This document shows positions 1 to 6,712 of a stretch of DNA of 9,665 nucleotides, piece by piece. Positions within the stretch are counted from its first letter, which is position 1, and every line of letters starts with the position of its first letter. Position numbers and translations under genes: made by a program. Where the stretch lies: contig CAMFFG010000027.1 in NCBI GenBank assembly GCA_945949655.1, positions 1 to 9,665 on the forward strand. Direction: 5' to 3'. Origin of the DNA: an uncultured Peptococcaceae bacterium. GTDB taxonomy: Bacteria > Bacillota > Peptococcia > Peptococcales > Peptococcaceae. The notes beneath the pieces are model-generated. The model ran no database searches and had not been told where the DNA came from. It saw only the letters and a list, made by a program, of their open reading frames with translations.

Positions 1-45
1 ATACTTACCCAGAACGGCGACAGGTGTGAAAACGACAAATGAGGT

Positions 46-86
46 ATAATATAAATGCCCGTCGCAGCGATGGGCATTTATATTAT
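46..86 (-). terminator. Operon-end inverted repeat, probable intrinsic terminator
   Basis: Positions 46-60 are the exact reverse complement of 72-86, a 15-bp perfect stem whose distal part is AT-rich and proximal part is GGGCAT/ATGCCC. The 11-base centre (61-71) can pair further as TCG-CAG-CGA. It begins directly after the TAA stop (87-89) of the last operon gene. Read on the minus strand, the descending arm ends in an AT-rich stretch (ATTTATATTAT) rather than a clean U-run, so termination is likely but not textbook. Being almost symmetric, it could also terminate transcription entering from the left. Positions 1-45 to its left show nothing I can identify. Confidence 0.6.
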
Positions 87-455
87 TTAATTCGGGATGG
101 TGTATATATTGATGTGGTTTCTGGCTGGGTCGACCATGCGGAACATATGCCAGCCGTATGGACGGAAGAAAGGCTCTTGCGTCACAGCACCCAGTTCCTT
201 GGCTCGGCGGTAAACCTCCTGCAGACTTGGAACCTGCAGTTGGAAATGGATTGGGCCATATTCGGGAAAAGGGTTTTCCTGCACCAGGAGCACGATTTTC
301 GAACCGGCCAGATTATATTTGACGCCACGGTCTTCCGAGCCCTCGTCCCAGCCATAAAAGGGCTGGACGGAAAAGACCTGCTCATAAAAGCGGCGGCATA
401 TCTCGTATTGCTCCTGAGAAACATAGAGCAGAAGCTGAAAATCCAGATAGTCCAT
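87..455 (-). CDS. Single-domain VOC (glyoxalase/bleomycin-resistance fold) protein, operon copy 3
   Basis: This 122-residue protein is one complete VOC domain, two beta-alpha-beta-beta-beta modules, so it would be expected to dimerise. The start at 455 is chosen over an in-frame ATG at 503 because AAGGAGGGG lies 6 bases upstream; that site overlaps the TAA stop of the amidohydrolase gene, implying translational coupling. Visible features are a first strand FQLLLYV with Q7, the family signature W36...D42-R43-G44, and second-module strand IHFQLQV with H70. The usual metal-binding glutamates at strands 4 and 8 appear replaced (IVLLV near residue 55; HINIY near 115). Q7 and H70 could still contribute to a site. 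It shares the W...DRG motif with the two larger VOC proteins upstream. No enzymatic function can be assigned; a ligand-binding role or a subunit of a larger VOC assembly are both possible. Confidence 0.85.
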   Translation of the reverse strand: MDYLDFQLLLYVSQEQYEICRRFYEQVFSVQPFYGWDEGSEDRGVKYNLAGSKIVLLVQENPFPEYGPIHFQLQVPSLQEVYRRAKELGAVTQEPFFRPYGWHMFRMVDPARNHINIYTIPN

Positions 456-466
456 AAAGCCCCTCC

Positions 467-1873
467 TTATTGATTGCTGCAATATGGAGCAAACGCGCTG
501 CACCGATTGCGCAGCACTCGCGTACAGACCTGCTCGCCCTCCTGCAGAAGCTTTTCTTCGTCTACACCGGCAAGACGGTCATTCTGATAGACCACCCGGC
601 CATTAATCATGGTCAGCCAGACATTGCCGGTAATGCCCAACTTTGGCAGAATCGAAGCCGGATCATGCAGCGCTCCGGCATATTCCAGCCGCTGTACATC
701 CACCAGGAAAAGATCCGCTGCTTTTCCGGCGGCCAGACGCCCCAACTCCGGCCGGCCAATCATGTCTGCACCACCTGCTGTGGCCATTTTCAGCATCTCG
801 TACGGAGTGGGGCAGCTACCCCGCTGCTTGCTGAGAAATGTCTGCATCAGATAAGCCAGGCGCAAGGTGTCCAGCATATTGGAGCCATCGTTGGTGGCAC
901 AGCCGTCTACGCCCAATCCCAAAGGGATACCAGCCTTTTGCATGCCGGGAATGTCCAGAATCTCACTACCGCCCAGCATAGTGGGTGCAGGACAATGGGA
1001 AATACCCATCCCATTGCGGGCCAGCAGATCATATTCCTGAGGCAGAGTCTCTCGGCCATGAGCCAGCCAAATGTCACTCCCCAGAAAGCCAATGCGGCGG
1101 CACCACTCCAGCGAGCGCACGCCGAAGCGGCGAACCATACTGCTGTTTTCCCCTTCACACAGATGCGTATGCATGCGAAGATTGCTGCTGCGGGCTAGAC
1201 GGATGGTTTCAAGGAAGGTGTCTTCGGTGCAATTGATGGGCTGGCAAGGGGCAAGCACAATCTGCTGCATGGAAAAGGGCGCAGGATCATGGTAAAGGGC
1301 CAGCAGCCGCTCACAATCCTGAAGATATTCCGCGGTTGTTTCGCACATCTCATCCGGGATGGTGCTGCCCTGCCAACGGGGCAGCGTATTTGTACCACGG
1401 GCGGCCAGAAAACGGAAACCCATCATTTGGGCCACCTCCATCTGGCGGTCTATGGCCCGTTTTCCGGTATGTGTTGTATAGCAGTACTGATGATCCACGG
1501 AGCAGGTGCAGCCGTGCTTAATCAGGTCTGCCATACAGGCAGCGGAGGAATAGAAAATCACATTATCGTCAATGCAGATAAAAACCTTATAGATTTCATC
1601 GAGCCACTGCATCAGTGTCAGACCCGGCCGGTCAATGGTCATAAGATTGCGAACGAAAGCCTGAAAAAAGTGATGGTGGGTATTGACAAAGCCTGGGTAC
1701 ACATATTTCCCGGCAGCATCGATTACATGTGCGCCGTCGGCGCAGAGGTTGCGCCCTACAGCTTCGATTTGGTTGCCATTGATAAGGAGGTCAGCGCCGT
1801 AAAGAATGCGGTCCTGCTCGTCACAGGTCACAATGGCCCGTGCGTTGCGGATTAGCGTTTTTTCAGACATCAT
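467..1873 (-). CDS. COG0402 amidohydrolase, 8-oxoguanine deaminase-like
   Basis: This 468-residue cytoplasmic TIM-barrel amidohydrolase (subtype III, mononuclear metal) would hydrolytically remove an amino or similar group from a nitrogen heterocycle. The composite beta domain lies at about 1-60 and 380-430. Predicted ligands are all present: H66 and H68 in PGFVNTHHH, H237 in HTHLCE, H272 in LAHG and D323 in GVDG, with E240 as the acid/base. The PGFVNTHHHFFQ block, the GCTCSVDHQY block (121-130) and GVDGCATNDGSNM (321-333) resemble 8-oxoguanine deaminases and the related hydroxyatrazine/triazine hydrolases more than guanine or cytosine deaminases, so an oxidised or substituted purine or pyrimidine is the likely substrate, by inference. 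ATGATG at 1873/1870 overlaps the TGA of the upstream VOC gene, with AAGGTGGG upstream; the first ATG is taken. SsnA-type or isocytosine deaminases are alternatives. Confidence 0.9.
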   Translation of the reverse strand: MMSEKTLIRNARAIVTCDEQDRILYGADLLINGNQIEAVGRNLCADGAHVIDAAGKYVYPGFVNTHHHFFQAFVRNLMTIDRPGLTLMQWLDEIYKVFICIDDNVIFYSSAACMADLIKHGCTCSVDHQYCYTTHTGKRAIDRQMEVAQMMGFRFLAARGTNTLPRWQGSTIPDEMCETTAEYLQDCERLLALYHDPAPFSMQQIVLAPCQPINCTEDTFLETIRLARSSNLRMHTHLCEGENSSMVRRFGVRSLEWCRRIGFLGSDIWLAHGRETLPQEYDLLARNGMGISHCPAPTMLGGSEILDIPGMQKAGIPLGLGVDGCATNDGSNMLDTLRLAYLMQTFLSKQRGSCPTPYEMLKMATAGGADMIGRPELGRLAAGKAADLFLVDVQRLEYAGALHDPASILPKLGITGNVWLTMINGRVVYQNDRLAGVDEEKLLQEGEQVCTRVLRNRCSAFAPYCSNQ

Positions 1874-2673
1874 TTCCCACCTTGTCTGGCCAAATCTTGG
1901 GCTTTCATGTTGCGGCGATAGGCGAGAACTTCCACCACGTTTTTCTCTTCGTCACAGATCTGAAAGATTCGGTCTCCGTACCATGTATCCGTTAAGCCCA
2001 GAAGCACCTGAACGTCCTCCCGTTGAGAGAGCCAGTCGAAGCACGCGTTTACATCCTCTGCCTCGATGGTAGTCAACGCCGGGCCTTGGGGGGTGTTTTC
2101 CGTCATTTGGCGGATGTCAGTATAGCCGCCTGCGGAGCGCAGACGATAGCCTCGATCCTCAGGCCCACGGTCCCAGGAAGCTATCACGGGCATCTGCATA
2201 GAGTCGCGATAAAAAGCGGTAATTTTTTCCAAATCTCTGGCAAAGAGAATAGCGGTATACTCGTCAGTGAAATAACAGCTGCCGTCATCAGGGCCCGCAG
2301 GACTGTAATCCTCTGCACGCTGATAGATCTCTACCCAATTACCCACAGGATCTTTGATGCAGAAACTGTATTCACCCCAGGGATGTGCCCGCAGAGGATG
2401 GATGACTGTGACCCGGGGCTGAGATTTCAGATTTTTATAGCACAGTTCAATGTCCCGGGCTTCCAGACGCATGCCAGCCGGGCCCTGGGGGAGGGTGGGA
2501 TGACGGCAAATCAGTTCCAGCCGGTTGTCACCGATTTTAAACTTGCAGCCGCGGTCTATCGGGCTTGTGTACCAGCCGTACATCTGCGGCAGGCGCAGCA
2601 AATCCCGATAAAAGGATTGAAGCGTATCAAACTCCCAGGAGTAATAAACAATTCTGTATTCTTTGCGCCACAT
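1870..2673 (-). CDS. Two-domain VOC-fold protein, operon copy 2
   Basis: This 267-residue protein has two tandem VOC domains (about 3-120 and 135-255). Both carry the same internal signature: FYRDLL...W34...D40-R41-G42 in the first and FYRDSM...W167...D173-R174-G175 in the second, each followed by a P-Q-G-P turn. By eye, the four usual metal positions read R7, E53, a non-histidine and E115 in domain 1, and T140, D186, a non-histidine and E248 in domain 2, so neither has a normal His/Gln-Glu site. The tail EVLAYRRN matches EIYAYLRN in the neighbouring two-domain VOC protein, pointing to duplication of a two-domain ancestor. ATG at 2673 is preceded by AAAGGA; the gene starts 18 bases after its upstream neighbour and shares ATGA with the amidohydrolase. 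Cytosolic; function unknown (isomerase, lyase, or metal-independent ligand binding). Confidence 0.88.
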   Translation of the reverse strand: MWRKEYRIVYYSWEFDTLQSFYRDLLRLPQMYGWYTSPIDRGCKFKIGDNRLELICRHPTLPQGPAGMRLEARDIELCYKNLKSQPRVTVIHPLRAHPWGEYSFCIKDPVGNWVEIYQRAEDYSPAGPDDGSCYFTDEYTAILFARDLEKITAFYRDSMQMPVIASWDRGPEDRGYRLRSAGGYTDIRQMTENTPQGPALTTIEAEDVNACFDWLSQREDVQVLLGLTDTWYGDRIFQICDEEKNVVEVLAYRRNMKAQDLARQGGK

Positions 2674-2691
2674 GTTTTTTCCTTTCCGCTG

Positions 2692-3462
2692 TCAGTGCAT
2701 CAGAATTTCTTCCCGTACATTGCGCAGGTAGGCATAGATTTCAACCACATTGTTGCTGGGATCATAAAGCTGAAACAGGCGCCGTGCATCAAAATCCGTG
2801 TCACGCAGAACTCCGGCCTCCCGGTAATCTGTGCGCTTGCTCAGCCGGTCATACAGCTTGTTGACGCTGCTGGCCTCCAATCCGACCATAGACGGCCCCA
2901 TGGTGCAGCCATCCGGGCGGCGGAGCAGCAGCAGATGGGCATCGCCTGCCTGCACCAGCAGGGCATCCTGCCGGCGTTGAAGCAGCGGAAGACCCAGTTG
3001 CGCGCAGTAAAAATCCTCTGCCGCGGACAGGTCATCTTGGTAAAGCACACCGGTAAATTGACCGGAGAACATATCGGTTTTGTCTACATCGGCACCGCCG
3101 GTGCTCTCAGCGCTCTGCAGCAGGTGCACGACATTGCCGCCGCTGTCACGCAGAGTAACCTGACCCTCCGTTTGAGAGAGTATGTCAACGTCCGGCAATT
3201 CTTCCCGGATGCGCTCCATGCACAGAGACAAATCAACACACTCGGCCATAAACTCGCTGACACCCTGCTTGGGCAGAAAGGGGATCTGGGTGATTTCCAG
3301 ACGACCATTTCCTGTATAAAACCGATAGCCTTTCTGATCCGGGACGATGGCCCAGTTGTAATTTGGCTGCAGGCCAAGAACCTCCCGGTAGAAAAACACG
3401 CCGCTGTCGTAATCCTTCAGGTGCAGGATAAACCTGAATTCGTGAAATGTAATTGTATTCAT
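2692..3462 (-). CDS. Two-domain VOC-fold protein, operon copy 1
   Basis: This 256-residue protein has two VOC domains (about 5-118 and 133-246) joined by a short polar linker (S118-D130). Domain 1 has FYREVLGLQP, W37 and the degenerate version D42-Q-K-G of the DRG signature. Domain 2 has FYCAQLGLP but has lost the tryptophan and DRG, and looks the most diverged of the five domains in the operon. Metal-site equivalents read R10, E56, E70 and H113 in domain 1, and T137, L, M and E241 in domain 2. The R/T pairing at the first strands matches the other two-domain paralogue. The start at 3462 is preferred for its GAAGGGA site. An in-frame ATG at 3486 overlaps the permease stop as ATGA and would add eight residues (MNEEGNRY), so coupled initiation there is possible. 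Function unknown. Confidence 0.87.
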   Translation of the reverse strand: MNTITFHEFRFILHLKDYDSGVFFYREVLGLQPNYNWAIVPDQKGYRFYTGNGRLEITQIPFLPKQGVSEFMAECVDLSLCMERIREELPDVDILSQTEGQVTLRDSGGNVVHLLQSAESTGGADVDKTDMFSGQFTGVLYQDDLSAAEDFYCAQLGLPLLQRRQDALLVQAGDAHLLLLRRPDGCTMGPSMVGLEASSVNKLYDRLSKRTDYREAGVLRDTDFDARRLFQLYDPSNNVVEIYAYLRNVREEILMH

Positions 3463-3482
3463 GTACCTGTTCCCTTCTTCAT

Positions 3483-4433
3483 TCATTTTCCGCGCTGCTT
3501 GCAAGGCATGGACAGCGGATGGGCATAGGGAGCGCCGTTGGCCGCCGGAGCACGCATCCGCATGCCGGTAAGTTTGATGCCGATAAGAGCCGCCAGATAG
3601 GGCATCATCTGGGTCAGCTGCGTAGCTACGCCAAAGCTCTGCAGGCGCATCCGCAGTGCGGACATGACACCAAAGAGCAGTGTGGCAAAATACCCGCCTA
3701 CCGGCGACCACTGGCCAAATTGGTTGGCGGCAAAAGCCATGAACCCGGTTCCGGCGGACATGTCATTGACAAAGACATTGGCCGAACTCAGGCACATGAC
3801 AGCTCCGGCCATTCCGGCGAACACACCGCCCAATACCACGGCTTGCATACGCAGATGGTAGACATTGATCCCAAGGGTTGCTACAGCGGCAGGATTTTCA
3901 CCGACAGCACGCACTCGCAGACCCCAGGCTGTCTTTTTCAGCAGATACTGCATAATGGCCACCGCTAAAAAACCCAAATATACGCAGGCGGGGTAACCGC
4001 TAAGCATAGTGCCCAGAACAGGGATAGAGGCAATACCAGGGATAGTTAACGTCTGAAACCCGGCAATCCAGGGAGAAATGCCCGTCGTATCCCACAGGGA
4101 ACGCATCATCATATAGGCAAAGCCCGGTCCGAACAGGTTTAAACCGATGCCGATGACGATATGCTGGCCATTGCAGTAGATGGCCAGCAGGCCCAAAATA
4201 ACAGCCAGCAGAGCGCCTGCCATACAGCCGCACAGCAGTCCGACCCAGGGGCTGCCGATATAGTAGGTACCCACTGCGGCACAGAAGCCGCTGAAAAGCA
4301 TGGTTCCTTCAATACCAATGTTGATCACACCGGCACGCTCGCTGATCGTACAAGCCAGCGTACCCAAGGCGATGGGTGCGGTGAGGCGTATGGCGGAGGC
4401 AAAAAAGTTTGCAAAGGAAATCCAGAAATCCAT
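3483..4433 (-). CDS. ABC importer permease, NupQ-like (BPD_transp_2, COG1079)
   Basis: This 316-residue multi-pass inner-membrane subunit belongs to the importer family that includes B. subtilis NupQ and S. mutans NupC; it should pair with the upstream permease to form the translocation pore. Hydrophobic segments run throughout (for example 10-30, 62-85, 90-110, 150-165, 197-220, 248-260). Family blocks include ERAGVINIGIEG (32-43), the cytoplasmic coupling region GLRVRAVGENPAAV (171-184) and GTGFMAFAANQFGQWSP (228-244). The ATG at 4433 overlaps the TAA of the upstream permease as TAATG and follows AAAGGAG by 10 bases; a longer reading from 4514 would lie inside the neighbour and is rejected. 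The C-terminal tail (about 291-316) is unusually proline- and base-rich. The family assignment is firm; the transported solute is inferred. Confidence 0.93.
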   Translation of the reverse strand: MDFWISFANFFASAIRLTAPIALGTLACTISERAGVINIGIEGTMLFSGFCAAVGTYYIGSPWVGLLCGCMAGALLAVILGLLAIYCNGQHIVIGIGLNLFGPGFAYMMMRSLWDTTGISPWIAGFQTLTIPGIASIPVLGTMLSGYPACVYLGFLAVAIMQYLLKKTAWGLRVRAVGENPAAVATLGINVYHLRMQAVVLGGVFAGMAGAVMCLSSANVFVNDMSAGTGFMAFAANQFGQWSPVGGYFATLLFGVMSALRMRLQSFGVATQLTQMMPYLAALIGIKLTGMRMRAPAANGAPYAHPLSMPCKQRGK

Positions 4434-5500
4434 TATTCGGCAGCTCCTTTCGTTTTGCCCGGATGGCCTATCCGCAGTTTGAGCCACTGCAGCAGATGAT
4501 CCAGCACATTCCAAACATCAGGGGATGCCACAAGCATGACGATCAGACCCTGCAGGACAGAAATCATCTCAGTTGTAACCTGACTGGTCAGGCTCATGCT
4601 GATAGAGGCGGAGCGCAGCATACCGAACAGAAATGCCGACAGTAACACTCCGACGGGGGAATTCATGGCAAGAGTGGCAACGGTGATGCCGTCCCACCCA
4701 TAGCCTGGAGAAAAGCCCATGACAAAACGCTTATACACTGCCAGGCACTGGATGGAGCCGCCCAACGCAAAGAGGCCGCCGCTGATAAACATAGCGACCA
4801 GTGTGCGCCGGTAGATAGGCAGGCCTGCCTGCTGCATGGCTCGGGCATTTTCTCCCATGGCCCGCAGGGAAAAGCCGAAGGGAGTTTTATACAGCATCCA
4901 AGTGACCGCTGCCACGCAAATCAGCGCCACGAAAATGCCATAATTGAACTGGGTGCTGGGAAAAAAACGGGGTAGGATGCTGCCCTCGTTTACCACCATG
5001 GTTTCTGTGTTGCTGGCCCCCGGACGCTGAAAAAAAGTCTTGACAATATACTCCGTCAGCAAAGAGGCAATCGAGTTCATCATAATGGTGGCTACGGACA
5101 GGGATGCCAAGTTACGCCCGGCGAACAGCGTGGGCAAAACCGCCCAACCGGCTCCCGCCAGAAAACCCGCCAGCAGTGCCAGCAGATAGCCCCACGGAGC
5201 CGGGAGCGGCACCGTCAGGCCTACAATGACTGAAGCAAGGCCGCCCACCAGCACCTGACCTTCACCACCGATGTTGAAAACGCCGCTCTGAAACGCAACT
5301 GCCGCACCAAGACCGGTCATGATCAGAGGCAGAGTATAGGCCAATACATTCAAAAAGCTCTTGATACTGCCGAAAGAGCCGACCAGAATGCTCCAGTATA
5401 CGCCAAACGGTTCCCGTCCGGTGAAACGGATCGTCAGCCCAAACAGGACCAACGCCAGAACCAGCGAGAACAGTGACAATCTGATCCTTGTTTTTTTCAC
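4433..5500 (-). CDS. ABC importer permease, NupP-like (BPD_transp_2, COG4603)
   Basis: This 355-residue multi-pass permease is the larger partner of the heterodimeric channel, related to B. subtilis NupP. It starts at a GTG (5500) preceded by AAAGGAGGG at 6 bases, the strongest ribosome site in the operon. A first membrane segment (about 8-26) is followed by the family blocks FNIGGEGQVLVGG (75-87), ATIMMN (137-142), the EAA-like cytoplasmic coupling loop GFSLRAMGENARAMQQAGL (209-227) and GFSPGYGWDGI (262-272). The tail (about 340-355) is basic and presumably cytoplasmic. Length and motif order are normal for the family, and no frame damage is seen. It is separated from the binding-protein gene by 100 bases carrying a strong stem-loop, and overlaps the next permease by one base. 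Confidence 0.93.
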   Translation of the reverse strand: MKKTRIRLSLFSLVLALVLFGLTIRFTGREPFGVYWSILVGSFGSIKSFLNVLAYTLPLIMTGLGAAVAFQSGVFNIGGEGQVLVGGLASVIVGLTVPLPAPWGYLLALLAGFLAGAGWAVLPTLFAGRNLASLSVATIMMNSIASLLTEYIVKTFFQRPGASNTETMVVNEGSILPRFFPSTQFNYGIFVALICVAAVTWMLYKTPFGFSLRAMGENARAMQQAGLPIYRRTLVAMFISGGLFALGGSIQCLAVYKRFVMGFSPGYGWDGITVATLAMNSPVGVLLSAFLFGMLRSASISMSLTSQVTTEMISVLQGLIVMLVASPDVWNVLDHLLQWLKLRIGHPGKTKGAAE

Positions 5501-5543
5501 AGTGTCCCTCCTTTGGCAGATACCGATGGATCTGCGAATAAGG

Positions 5544-5580
5544 CATGGGGCTGAAAGCTACAGGAGTTTTCAGCCCCGTG
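5544..5580 (-). promoter_or_regulatory. Stem-loop between receptor and permease genes
   Basis: GGGGCTGAAA at 5547-5556 is the exact reverse complement of 5568-5577, a 10-bp stem with an 11-base loop, and three further outer pairs are possible (CAT 5544-5546 with GTG 5578-5580, one of them a G-U). There is no U-run after it on the minus strand, so it is probably not an efficient terminator. It resembles the intercistronic stems that protect the 3' end of a binding-protein message and lower expression of the downstream permeases. The role is inferred. Confidence 0.6.
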
Positions 5581-5600
5581 TCCGGTACGTGGGCTCCTTA

Positions 5601-6650
5601 TCAGGCAGCCTTCCACACCTTTGCTTCTTCAATCGAGCCGGGAACAACAATAGAGCCGCTCTTGATGGCTTCTACGGCCGCATTGTACTTGTCCATCACC
5701 TCAGTGGGAATCTGATATTCAGAGCCGTCAAAGTCCAGATACAAGCTGCTCTCCGCAATGCCCTTTTCGATGGAACCGGCGGTAAACTTGCCGTCGATCA
5801 CATCCTCAATGGCTTCCTTGGCGCAGGCGGGGAAGTCACGGATGGCGCTGGCAATGTTGGTCTGGGGAGCGTCGGAATTCAGATTGCCATCAAAGAAGAT
5901 GGTCAAAAAGCCCTTTTCCTTACCGGCGTTCAGAATACCCAGGCCACCGGCGCTGGCTGTGTGATAAATGAGGCTGGCACCCTGCTCGCTCATGGATGTG
6001 GCCAATTCATAGCAGCCATTGACCTCTGCCCAGCCATTGGCATAGTCCACCAGGACCTCGCAGTCAGGGTTTACATAGTGTGCACCTGCAATCATGCCGG
6101 CCGCGCCAAGATTGCACAGAGGAATGTCGTGGGCACCGATAAAGCCCAGCTTGTTGGTGTCGGAAAGGCCAGCACCCAGAACACCTGCCAGGAAACCCAA
6201 CTCCTGGTCGCGCCAAGTGTAGCTGCGGATATTGTCGCCTTCCACAGCGGCATCCAGAATGACAAACTTCTGCTCAGGATAGTTGGGGGCAACATTCTCC
6301 AGACTGGAACTCTGGCTGCCGCCCAGGCAGATGATCAGGTCGCAGTCGCCGCTGTCGGCATAGCCGGAAATCAGACCCTCATACTCGGCGTCATCCTTAG
6401 GCTCAGAATAAACCCACTGGATACCCATGGAGCTTTCTGCTTCCTCCATGCCATTATAGAGGGCATCGTTAAAGGACTTGTCACCCAGTCCGCTGGAAGC
6501 AAACACGACGGCAATTTTGGTGGTTTCAGAGTCGGCTTCGCCTCCGTTATCCTGCTTGTCGGCAGGCTGACCGCAGGCGGCCAGCGCCAGCACCATGCAG
6601 GCGGATAACATCAGGGCAAGCCACTTCTTCAAATTTGCTGTGAATTTCAT
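5601..6650 (-). CDS. BMP/Med-family solute-binding lipoprotein (purine-nucleoside receptor type)
   Basis: This 349-residue extracytoplasmic receptor (PF02608) would be lipid-anchored to the outer face of the membrane and deliver ligand to the two permeases. The signal peptide MKFTANLKKW plus a hydrophobic core ends in the lipobox L23-A-A-C26; an acidic, Gln/Asn/Gly-rich linker runs to about 44. The mature domain opens with KIAVVFASSGLGDKSFND (45-62), the ligand-contacting block of this family, followed by DLIICLGG (104-111) and YHTASAGGLGILNAGKEKG (229-247). Characterised relatives (PnrA/TmpC, BmpA, NupN) bind guanosine, inosine or other purine nucleosides, though related receptors take other ligands. 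The ATG at 6650 follows AAGGAGG closely. It sits between two stem-loops, which suggests it is expressed at a different level from the rest of the transporter. Confidence 0.93.
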   Translation of the reverse strand: MKFTANLKKWLALMLSACMVLALAACGQPADKQDNGGEADSETTKIAVVFASSGLGDKSFNDALYNGMEEAESSMGIQWVYSEPKDDAEYEGLISGYADSGDCDLIICLGGSQSSSLENVAPNYPEQKFVILDAAVEGDNIRSYTWRDQELGFLAGVLGAGLSDTNKLGFIGAHDIPLCNLGAAGMIAGAHYVNPDCEVLVDYANGWAEVNGCYELATSMSEQGASLIYHTASAGGLGILNAGKEKGFLTIFFDGNLNSDAPQTNIASAIRDFPACAKEAIEDVIDGKFTAGSIEKGIAESSLYLDFDGSEYQIPTEVMDKYNAAVEAIKSGSIVVPGSIEEAKVWKAA

Positions 6651-6678
6651 TTTGGTTCCTCCTTGAATTTAATTAAAA

Positions 6679-6698
6679 GCTGCCGGTTTGATGGCAGC
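6679..6698 (-). terminator. Terminator-like hairpin between ATPase and receptor genes
   Basis: GCTGCC at 6679-6684 pairs with GGCAGC at 6693-6698 across an 8-base loop. On the minus strand the stem is followed directly by TTTTAATTAAATT, the arrangement of a weak intrinsic terminator. It lies in the 62-base gap after the ATPase stop and 15 to 20 bases before the receptor's ribosome site. It could attenuate read-through or act as an RNA processing/stability element. The stem is only 6 bp, so termination is probably partial. Confidence 0.45.
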
Positions 6699-6712
6699 AG
6701 AATCAACTGCTT

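Noticed and set aside
2023..3528. Plus-strand open frame of 501 codons opposite the two-domain VOC genes
   Set aside because: It is antisense to genes with clear domain structure, ribosome sites and coupling, and its protein shows no recognisable domain.
3463..3711. Upstream extension of the first VOC gene to 3711
   Set aside because: It overlaps the permease gene in another frame and lacks VOC-like sequence; the ribosome site supports 3462.
5361..6608. Plus-strand open frame of 415 codons opposite the receptor gene
   Set aside because: It is a shadow of the BMP lipoprotein gene, which has a signal peptide, lipobox and family motifs; the antisense protein has none.
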